Origin: an uncultured Aquimonas sp.
GTDB lineage: Bacteria > Pseudomonadota > Gammaproteobacteria > Xanthomonadales > Xanthomonadaceae
Direction of reading: 5' to 3'
Assembly: GCF_937888285.1 (NCBI RefSeq)
Contig: NZ_CALART010000061.1
Coordinates: forward strand, 1-8,762
Length of the DNA: 8,762 nt
A model generated the notes under the pieces. It ran no database searches and was not told the DNA's origin. It was given only the letters and a program-made list of their open reading frames with translations. A program made the position numbers and the translations under genes. This document shows positions 3,577-8,762 of this stretch, piece by piece (position 1 is the first letter of the stretch; the number at the start of each line of letters is the position of its first letter).

Positions 3577-6360
3577 TCAAGGCAAGCGCTCGTGGGCTCT
3601 GGCAAGCGCGCGCTCCAACTGGGAGCGAACCTGGGTGACGGCGCTTGTTGGCGGCGTCGTCATTCCTTCGTACAGCGAGAGAGCCGTGCGCAGTGCTTCT
3701 GCTCCCTCGGCAGGCTTGTCCAGACCCAACAAGGCCTCACCGAGAACGTGGAAGCAGTCTGCAAGCGCAGGGCCTCCGTCCTCGCCAGTTCCGAATCGCT
3801 CGATCGCCAGCAGAGCTTCCGAGCGACTGGCTTGATGATCGCCTGCCAGCAGCCAGGCGCGTGCTCGCCAGCGGTGAAGGATTGCCAAGTCGCGGTCGGA
3901 GTGATCGGCCTCTTGGAGCAATCGTTGCGCGAGCGAGAGCTCTTCGAGTGCGGGCTGCGCCTGCCCTGCTTCGATCAGAGCGATGATCAGATTGCGTCGG
4001 AAAGCGTCATTCCAGGCCGCGTGAGATTCCGGCAAGGCAGCTACGGCCTTGCGAAAGGCCTCGATGGCCTCCTCAAGCTTCCCTCGACGACGCAGGCTGG
4101 TTCCCAGCTCGTTCCAAGCCAGCGCGACCCTGGCATGACGCGCCCCGAAATGCATGCCGTGAATGAGGAGCGCCTCCCGGTGTGCGGCCTCGGCTTCGTC
4201 GAGCCGGTCCATCTGCGCGTACAGGTTGCCGAGATTGCCGAGCACGATGCCAACGGAGGGATGGTGCTGGCCTCGGCTGGATCGCAGAGCGTCAATGGAT
4301 TCGAGGTACAGCGGAAGTGCCGGCTCCAGCTCACCCTGTCTACGCAGGACCATGGCCAGGTCAGCCTTGACTTCGCCGATACGAGGGTGGGCGTCGGGCA
4401 GCCGCAGGGCCATGAGCGCCAAGGATTCCCGCAGCATCCCCTCCGCCTGCGCATGTCTTCCGAGGCCGCGCTCGATCATCGTGAGCTGGTTCAAGCTCGC
4501 GGCGATCCGAAGGACATCTGCCCCCGCGGCTCGGCGCAGTTCAAGCGCCTCTTCACCCATGGCCTTTGCCTGTTCGGGCAGGTTCTGCCGCCGCTTCAGC
4601 TCGGCAAACTGGAACAGCGTCTCGGCCACCTGCAGGGACTCGCCCGTGGTGGCGGAGCGCAACAGGCGAAGGGACCTTGCCAGCAGTTCGTCAGGCAGCG
4701 CTAGCTCGTTGCCTTCCCCGAGCAGTCGCCCCCGACTCCGGTACACCCGAGCCGCCAGCAATGGCTGTTCCGCTTCCAGCCCTTCAGCCAGCGTCTGCGC
4801 CTGGGCCAGCAACTCTTCCGCGCGCTGGCGATTGCCCAGGGCCTGGTACACGTCCCCCACCGTCAGCAGCAGCTCCGCCCGCACCTCCGGGTGTGCGCCC
4901 AGCTCGCCTTCGATCTGCGCGAAGCTGCGATCCAGCAGGGCCTGCACGCTCAGGGGTTCGCCGCCGCTGATATCGGGATCGATGCCCTCGAACAAGCGCT
5001 GCACCAGGCTTTGCACCTGGCGCGCCTTGGCCGCTTCGGCCTGGGCGCGGTCGCGCTCGCGCTCCAGCGCGCGTGCCTGCAGGTTGAGCGTGACCAGATA
5101 GACGCTGAGCAGGCCCAGGGTCAGCGCGGCGAAGGCAAGCCCCACCGGATGCCGGCGCACGAAGCGGCCCATGCGGTAGCGCCAGGTGTCGGGGCGGGCG
5201 TGCAGGGTGCGGCCCTGGCGCGAGCGGATCAGGTCGTCGATCAGCTCGTCGACCGTGCCGTAGCGTCGCTCGGGGTTCTTCTGCAGAGCCTTGCCGACAA
5301 TCGTGTCGAGGTCGCCGCGAAGGCGCCGGCGCAGCTGGCGCGGCTGCAGGTGGCGACGCAGGGCGAGGTCGGTGTCGCCGCTGCCGATGCTCTGGCTGGG
5401 TCGCGTGGGGTCCTGTTCGCAGACGATGCGCTCGATCGCGGCAGGGCCGGTGTTGCCGACCCGCTGGGCGCGGTGGCCGCAGAGCAGTTCGTACAGCAGC
5501 AGCCCGAGCTGGTAGACATCGCTCGCGGTGGTCACCGGCTGTCCGCGCACCTGCTCGGGCGAGGCGTAGTCGGGGGTGAACATGCGCTGCTCGATGCGCG
5601 TGGCCAGCGGGTCCCCGCCTTCGCCGTCGCCCAGCACCTTGGCGATGCCGAAGTCGAGCAGTTTCACCCGACCGTCCGGACGCACAAGGATGTTCGAGGG
5701 TTTCAGGTCGCGATGGATCACCAGGCTGCGATGCGCATGCGCAACCGCGCGGCAGACCTCGATGAACAGCTCGATGCGGGCCTCGACGCCGAGCCGCTTG
5801 CCGTCGCAGTACTGGTCGATGGGGGCGCCGTCGACGTACTCCATCACCAGGTAGGGATGGCCCTGCGCATCGCGGCCGCCGTCGAGCAGGCTGGCGATGC
5901 CCGGGTGGTTCAGACGCGCGAGGATCTGCCGTTCCTGCAGGAAGCGCCGCGCGAACTCGCCGATCGCGAAGCCGCTGCGGATGAGCTTCATGGCGCCGAG
6001 CTGCTCGAAGCCGGCGTCGATGCGCTCGACCTTCAGCACCTCGCCCATGCCGCCCTGGCCGATCCGCTCCAGGATGCGCCAGCCGCCGATCTGTTCGGGC
6101 AGGGCGGTGTCCTCGAAGCCGAGGCTGGCCGACAGGGCAGGGCTGCCCTGTTCGACCGCGGCATCGATCAGGCGCGCGGCTGCGGCGGCATCGAGCGCCA
6201 GCGGGTCGGTGTCGGAGGCGCACAGGGCCAGCATCTCCTCGACATCGGCACGCAGCGAGGCATCTTCGATGGCGGCCAGAAAGGCCGGGCGTGCGTCGTC
6301 CTCCAGGTCCAGAGCCTGCATCAGCAGGCGATCGATCTCGATGCGGCGGTCGAGGCTCAC
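3577..6360 (-). CDS. Membrane Ser/Thr protein kinase with C-terminal TPR sensor
   Basis: The protein has 927 residues. A helical N-terminus (1-90) leads to a Hanks-type kinase domain (about 94-380): P-loop GQGGMGEV (101-108), AMK lysine 125, helix-C Glu143, HRDLKPSN (216-223, catalytic Asp218), DFG (236-238), activation segment with Thr262 and SPE (267-269). A basic stretch RFVRRH precedes one membrane helix (about 404-427), so the positive-inside rule puts the kinase in the cytoplasm and the rest in the periplasm. A short coiled coil (428-455) and TPR-like repeats (about 493-870) follow. The start is GTG at 6360, not the longer ATG-initiated frame inside the sigma gene: GTG overlaps the sigma stop as GTGA, which indicates translational coupling. 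Kinases of this layout activate ECF sigma factors (PknT/EcfP, PknS/EcfK). Third-position GC drops sharply after about residue 520. Confidence 0.9.
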   Translation of the reverse strand: MSLDRRIEIDRLLMQALDLEDDARPAFLAAIEDASLRADVEEMLALCASDTDPLALDAAAAARLIDAAVEQGSPALSASLGFEDTALPEQIGGWRILERIGQGGMGEVLKVERIDAGFEQLGAMKLIRSGFAIGEFARRFLQERQILARLNHPGIASLLDGGRDAQGHPYLVMEYVDGAPIDQYCDGKRLGVEARIELFIEVCRAVAHAHRSLVIHRDLKPSNILVRPDGRVKLLDFGIAKVLGDGEGGDPLATRIEQRMFTPDYASPEQVRGQPVTTASDVYQLGLLLYELLCGHRAQRVGNTGPAAIERIVCEQDPTRPSQSIGSGDTDLALRRHLQPRQLRRRLRGDLDTIVGKALQKNPERRYGTVDELIDDLIRSRQGRTLHARPDTWRYRMGRFVRRHPVGLAFAALTLGLLSVYLVTLNLQARALERERDRAQAEAAKARQVQSLVQRLFEGIDPDISGGEPLSVQALLDRSFAQIEGELGAHPEVRAELLLTVGDVYQALGNRQRAEELLAQAQTLAEGLEAEQPLLAARVYRSRGRLLGEGNELALPDELLARSLRLLRSATTGESLQVAETLFQFAELKRRQNLPEQAKAMGEEALELRRAAGADVLRIAASLNQLTMIERGLGRHAQAEGMLRESLALMALRLPDAHPRIGEVKADLAMVLRRQGELEPALPLYLESIDALRSSRGQHHPSVGIVLGNLGNLYAQMDRLDEAEAAHREALLIHGMHFGARHARVALAWNELGTSLRRRGKLEEAIEAFRKAVAALPESHAAWNDAFRRNLIIALIEAGQAQPALEELSLAQRLLQEADHSDRDLAILHRWRARAWLLAGDHQASRSEALLAIERFGTGEDGGPALADCFHVLGEALLGLDKPAEGAEALRTALSLYEGMTTPPTSAVTQVRSQLERALARAHERLP

Positions 6361-6920
6361 GGCTCGCCCTGGAAAGCCTTGAGCAGCCAGGCGCGGGCGC
6401 GCAGCCAGTCGCGCTGCACGGTGCGCAGGGAGGTGTCGAGCGCGGCCGCGGTTTCCTCCTCGCTCAGGCCGCCGAAGTAGCGGCACTCGACCACCTGGGC
6501 CAGGCGTTCGTTGAACTGGCGCAGCTGCTCCAGCGCGAGGTCGACCGCGAGGATGTCCTCGGCCTGCTCGTCAATCGCCACCAGATCGGGCGTGAGGGTC
6601 AGATCGGGCTGGCCGCCGCCGCGCTTGTCGCGGCAGCGCGCGCGGGCGGCGTCGACCAGGATGCGCCGCATCGCCCGGGCGCAGATCGCGAAGAAGTGCG
6701 TGCGGCTCTGCCAGTCGACGCCCGTCTCGTCGACCAGCTGCAGCCAGGCCTCCTGCAGCAGGGCGGTGGTCGACAGCGTCTCGCCGCCGAGCCCGTCGCG
6801 CCGGCGCTGGCGTTTGGCGATCTCGCGCAGTCGCGCATAGACGATCGGCACCAGCGCGTCGAAGGCAGCGCGCTCGCCGCTGCGGTGGCGCTGCAACAGC
6901 TGGGTGATCTCGGCGTCCAT
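6357..6920 (-). CDS. ECF sigma factor 2 (kinase-coupled, TIGR02999 / Sigma70_ECF type)
   Basis: This 187-residue ECF sigma factor has sigma-2 at about residues 4-102, with ITQLLQRHRSGERAAFDAL at the start and RTHFFAICARAMRRILVD (73-90) and KRGG, and sigma-4 at about 125-181 with recognition helix RTVQRDWLRARAWL. Region 2.2 reads LSTTALLQEAWL (49-60), so Ser/Thr replaces the acidic DAED motif that conventional ECFs use to contact RNA polymerase. In EcfP of Vibrio parahaemolyticus a Thr in this place is phosphorylated by PknT to make the sigma active, so Thr52 (or Thr51) is the predicted target here. The stop overlaps the kinase start by 4 nt. No anti-sigma factor is present, which fits kinase control. 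It is divergent from the protease. The Shine-Dalgarno is poor. Confidence 0.9.
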   Translation of the reverse strand: MDAEITQLLQRHRSGERAAFDALVPIVYARLREIAKRQRRRDGLGGETLSTTALLQEAWLQLVDETGVDWQSRTHFFAICARAMRRILVDAARARCRDKRGGGQPDLTLTPDLVAIDEQAEDILAVDLALEQLRQFNERLAQVVECRYFGGLSEEETAAALDTSLRTVQRDWLRARAWLLKAFQGEP

Positions 6921-7147
6921 GGGCGATCGCGGCTTTGTGCGGTGGCCGAATCATACGGCGGGCGTGGGCCGCGCTGCGGAATGTCGAGGCTGGGCGTGCC
7001 GCCGGCCCGGCTTCTGCGTCCGCCGCGCCGCCGTGTTGGCGCCGGCTGTCGTTTTCGCCTCGGCGCCGCGTGTATGCGGTTGACGACGCGCGGTGCAGAT
7101 CCGACCGCCGGGACGTCGGACCGCATTGACGCATGAGGAGATCCGCC
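6921..7147. promoter_or_regulatory. Divergent promoter region between sigma 2 and the protease
   Basis: On the minus strand TATGAT (6955-6950) is a good sigma-70 -10 box about 30 nt before the sigma 2 start, but no good -35 lies at the right distance, so an activator or weak basal transcription is likely. Towards the protease, GGCGCCG (7038-7044) and CGGCGCC (7061-7067) are inverted arms around 16 bp. No standard promoter is evident for the protease, which leaves room for an ECF-dependent one. Confidence 0.35.
7135..7140 (+). promoter_or_regulatory. Ribosome binding site GAGGAG deciding the protease start
   Basis: GAGGAG ends 7 nt before the ATG at 7148. The in-frame ATG at 7133 overlaps this site and would only add five residues before the signal peptide, so 7148 is preferred. 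Confidence 0.6.
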
Positions 7148-8443
7148 ATGAATACGATCCATCTGATCCGCAATGGCCTGCTGCTGGGCCTCGGGCTTGC
7201 CGCCAGCGCCGCATCCGCCCAGGTCGAGTACCGCAGCCTCGACCTGCAGGCCGTCTTCGGCAGCGAGCTGGTGCCGGCCAAGTCCAACGTCGAGGTGCGC
7301 TGGGAGCACCTCGGCAAGGCCCGCTTTGGCGACATCGACACCGCCGGCGCGGAGTCGCCGCTGCCCGAGACTGGCAAGAACGAGGTCGAGGACCGCCTGA
7401 AAGCGATGTCCGCCGAACTGGACGCGCGGCACTGGGTGGCGGTCAATCTGCGCACCGGCGACGAGTACCTGGTCGAACTGCCGCTCGACACTGCGCGCAG
7501 CCTGCGCATGCTCTCGGCCAAGGCCGGCTGGGAGCAGGGCGACGAAGGCCCTGCCAACGACTCCGCCGGTGCCCGCGCCGAGGCGCAGATGCCGCTGCTG
7601 GGCGACGCCAAGGGCTGGAGCAATGGCCACGACAGCCGCACCCGTCGCTTCGACAACACCAGCTATCCCTATCGGGCCATGGGCCAGATCGGCGGCGGTC
7701 TTGACTGGGGCTGTTCCGGCACCCTGGTCGGGCGTCGCCATGTGCTGACTGCCGCCCACTGCCTGTTCGGCTGGATCGAGCAGGATGACGGCAGCTTCGA
7801 GGGCACCTGGACCCTGGGTGGGCGCTTCCGTGCCGGCCGCGAGGGCAGCTGCAACAACGCCAGCTGCGAGCCCTACGGCGAACAGCAGGGCGTGTGGTAC
7901 TACACCCCGGCCGCCTGGCGCGCCAGCCGCAACGCCTGGAACCACGACTACGGCCTGATCGTGCTGGACGGCACGCCGGGCAGCCAGACCGGCTGGCTGG
8001 GCTATGCCGCGATCGCGCAGGGTTCGCTGGAGGACTACTGCGACAAGGTGCCCTTCGGCCCCGGCTACCTCGGCGGCCAGTGCTACAACCGCGGCTACCC
8101 GGCCTGCGGTTTCAACGAGGCGCCGCTTGAATGCCGCGTCAACAACAGCCTGCAGGGCTGGGCCTACCAGGACACCAAACCCTGCGAGATCGGCAGCTTC
8201 GGCAGCAACGGTGCCGACGGCTGGGCGGCGCGCTTCTCCACCAATTGCGACCTGAGCCGCGGCCACTCCGGCTCGGCGGTGTTCACCGACGCCTGGAATG
8301 GTTCGGGGCATGTCGTGTTCGGCGTGGTCAGCACGCAGAGCTGCACGACCTGCAGTGCCGGCGAGGTCTACGTCAACGGCATCCGCCGCGTGACGCCGGA
8401 AGTGCTCGACATGATCGCGTACTTCAAGGCTGACAAGCCCTAA
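7148..8443 (+). CDS. Secreted trypsin/V8-like serine endopeptidase (S1 fold)
   Basis: This 431-residue preproprotease has a Sec signal peptide in 1-24 (GLLLGLGLAASAASA, cut before Gln25). A propeptide of about 25-160 follows, then the SRTRRFDNTSYPYRAMGQI junction (about 163-181) typical of bacterial V8/trypsin-like enzymes, where activation probably occurs. The triad is visible: His204 in LTAAHC, Asp267 in NHDYGLIVLD and Ser374 in SRGHSGSAVF. The nucleophile motif GHSGSA resembles the GNSGSP of glutamyl endopeptidases more than the GDSGGP of trypsin, with His replacing Asn/Asp. Twelve Cys in the catalytic part, including the pair flanking the active His (189, 205), suggest about six disulfides. 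It should act outside the cell or in the periplasm. It is divergent from sigma 2, and regulation by that system is inferred. Specificity cannot be read from the sequence. Confidence 0.88.
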   Translation: MNTIHLIRNGLLLGLGLAASAASAQVEYRSLDLQAVFGSELVPAKSNVEVRWEHLGKARFGDIDTAGAESPLPETGKNEVEDRLKAMSAELDARHWVAVNLRTGDEYLVELPLDTARSLRMLSAKAGWEQGDEGPANDSAGARAEAQMPLLGDAKGWSNGHDSRTRRFDNTSYPYRAMGQIGGGLDWGCSGTLVGRRHVLTAAHCLFGWIEQDDGSFEGTWTLGGRFRAGREGSCNNASCEPYGEQQGVWYYTPAAWRASRNAWNHDYGLIVLDGTPGSQTGWLGYAAIAQGSLEDYCDKVPFGPGYLGGQCYNRGYPACGFNEAPLECRVNNSLQGWAYQDTKPCEIGSFGSNGADGWAARFSTNCDLSRGHSGSAVFTDAWNGSGHVVFGVVSTQSCTTCSAGEVYVNGIRRVTPEVLDMIAYFKADKP

Positions 8444-8450
8444 CAGCTTG

Positions 8451-8481
8451 TTGAAAAACTCCCTTCCAGGGAGTTCTTCAA
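8451..8481 (+). terminator. Hairpin directly after the protease stop
   Basis: TTGAA-A-AACTCCCT (8451-8464) pairs with AGGGAGTT-C-TTCAA (8468-8481): 13 base pairs with one A/C mismatch and a 3-nt loop, starting 7 nt after the stop codon. There is no T-run, so it may protect the 3' end or pause RNA polymerase rather than terminate alone. Confidence 0.45.
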
Positions 8482-8513
8482 GTCGGCGGTCCGGCGCTGG
8501 TCCGTACCGCCTC

Positions 8514-8549
8514 ACGACGAAGCAATCGCTTACGCGCTTGCTTCGTCGT
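8514..8549. repeat. Perfect 12-bp inverted repeat ACGACGAAGCAA / TTGCTTCGTCGT
   Basis: The arms at 8514-8525 and 8538-8549 are exact reverse complements. After one T/C mismatch, CGC (8527-8529) and GCG (8534-8536) extend the stem to a 4-nt loop. This is a very stable hairpin inside the non-coding tail. Confidence 0.55.
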
Positions 8550-8587
8550 CCCGGCCATCCCTGGCCGGGCTAGCAGGCCGTTTTTTT
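8550..8587 (+). terminator. Stacked GC-rich hairpin and T7 tract
   Basis: CCCGGCCA-TCCC-TGGCCGGG (8550-8569) is a perfect 8-bp stem. CGGCC (8552-8556) can alternatively pair with GGCCG (8576-8580), which is followed at once by seven T (8581-8587). TAGCAGGC (8571-8578) also pairs with GCCTGCTA (8590-8597) across the T-run. At least one of these folds could act as an intrinsic terminator for the protease transcript. Confidence 0.4.
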
Positions 8588-8614
8588 CAGCCTGCTAAGG
8601 GCGGCTGTTCGCAA

Positions 8615-8648
8615 GCCGGTCATCTCCGCGCAGGCGGGGATGACCGGC
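8615..8648. repeat. Dispersed-type hairpin GCCGGTCATC...GATGACCGGC
   Basis: GCCGGTCATC (8615-8624) pairs exactly with GATGACCGGC (8639-8648). The stem continues with a T-G wobble and CCGC/GCGG to a GCAG loop, 15 pairs in all. The core 'CCGCGCAGGCGGGGATGAC' is of the widespread proteobacterial intergenic type, so it is probably a dispersed repeat rather than a local regulator. Confidence 0.55.
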
Positions 8649-8714
8649 CTCTTCGCGAGGCGCGTGGGCAGGTGTCTTCGCACGGCCGACAGACCCCAAG
8701 CCCGCGTACGCTCT

Positions 8715-8762
8715 TCCCGAATCCCGAATCCCGAATCCCGAATCCCGAATCCCGAATCCCGA
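8715..8762. repeat. Heptamer tandem repeat (TCCCGAA)n running off the window
   Basis: Six perfect copies of TCCCGAA (8715-8756) plus six bases of a seventh reach the window edge, so the array is longer than seen. CCCGAAT heptamer arrays are familiar from intergenic regions of Xanthomonadales. It is unlike CRISPR: there are no spacers. Confidence 0.9.

Larger units (their letters stand above)
8445..8596. mobile_element. MITE/IS-remnant-like element with imperfect 14-bp terminal repeats
   Basis: AGCTTGTTGAAAAA (8445-8458) and, on the minus strand, AGCAGGCTGAAAAA (8596-8583) match at 11 of 14 positions and face each other 152 bp apart. Ends of the TTGTTGAAAAA type are common in insertion sequences. 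The inside holds three further perfect hairpins and no open reading frame, as in a miniature non-autonomous element. The protease stop codon (8441-8443) lies 1 bp outside it. No target duplication was recognised. Confidence 0.35.

Noticed and set aside
4891..6480. Plus-strand frame of 529 codons opposite the kinase domain
   Set aside because: High third-position GC keeps the opposite frame open; composition is Ala/Val/Gln-rich and no domain is visible, while the kinase motifs on the other strand are complete.
6361..6486. ATG-initiated 42-codon extension of the kinase
   Set aside because: Arg/Pro/Ala-rich sequence that overlaps the sigma 2 coding region; the GTG at 6360 overlapping the sigma stop is the better start.
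6599..8515. Minus-strand frame of 638 codons across the protease
   Set aside because: Antisense shadow crossing the protease, the divergent promoter region and part of sigma 2 out of frame.
8715..8762. CRISPR array
   Set aside because: Units are 7 bp with no spacers; this is a simple tandem repeat.

Overview
The window looks like chromosome from a GC-rich gammaproteobacterium, most likely of the Xanthomonadales (Lysobacterales). The reasons are the very high third-position GC in most genes, the ECF sigma / Ser-Thr kinase-TPR gene pair, the secreted V8-like protease, and the tandem CCCGAAT heptamers and GGGGATGAC-type hairpins at the right end. The taxonomy is inferred from style and is not proven.

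Region 1 (1 to about 1371) appears to be the end of a mobile element. A KfrA_N-type coiled-coil DNA-binding protein (272-1312) resembles TnpT, the accessory cointegrate-resolution protein of Tn4651-type Tn3-family transposons. Upstream are an 8-bp inverted repeat around a 7-bp centre (152-174), a bulged dyad (98-119), palindromic promoter-operators (221-249) and possibly the first codons of a divergent gene leaving the window. Downstream, 1324-1371 read on the minus strand begins with GGGGG and looks like a Tn3-family terminal inverted repeat. It ends 8 bp short of the stop codon of the next gene.

Region 2 (1380-7147) is a signalling cluster: an ECF sigma factor (minus), a divergent secreted CARDB-like protein (plus), then convergently a membrane Ser/Thr kinase with TPRs (minus) translationally coupled by a GTGA overlap to a second ECF sigma factor (minus). 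The two sigma factors share almost the same sigma-4 recognition helix. Both have a Ser/Thr-containing segment with a conserved Thr where conventional ECFs carry an acidic DAED motif, as in the kinase-activated EcfP/PknT type. The simplest reading is a kinase that senses an envelope signal through periplasmic TPRs and activates one or both sigma factors by phosphorylation.

Region 3 (7148-8443) is a secreted, disulfide-rich trypsin/V8-like serine protease divergent from sigma factor 2. Each sigma gene is therefore head-to-head with a gene for an exported protein, which makes those exported proteins natural regulon candidates.

Region 4 (8444-8762) has no gene. It is packed with nested hairpins, a possible MITE or IS-derived element and a heptamer tandem repeat running off the window.

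Two features are not explained by ordinary annotation. A 140-bp element bounded by a perfect 24-bp inverted repeat (2047-2186) sits between sigma 1 and the CARDB gene. A block of relaxed codon usage (about 2654 to 4800) covers the 3' parts of the two convergent genes and stops sharply inside each, suggesting a recombined segment.
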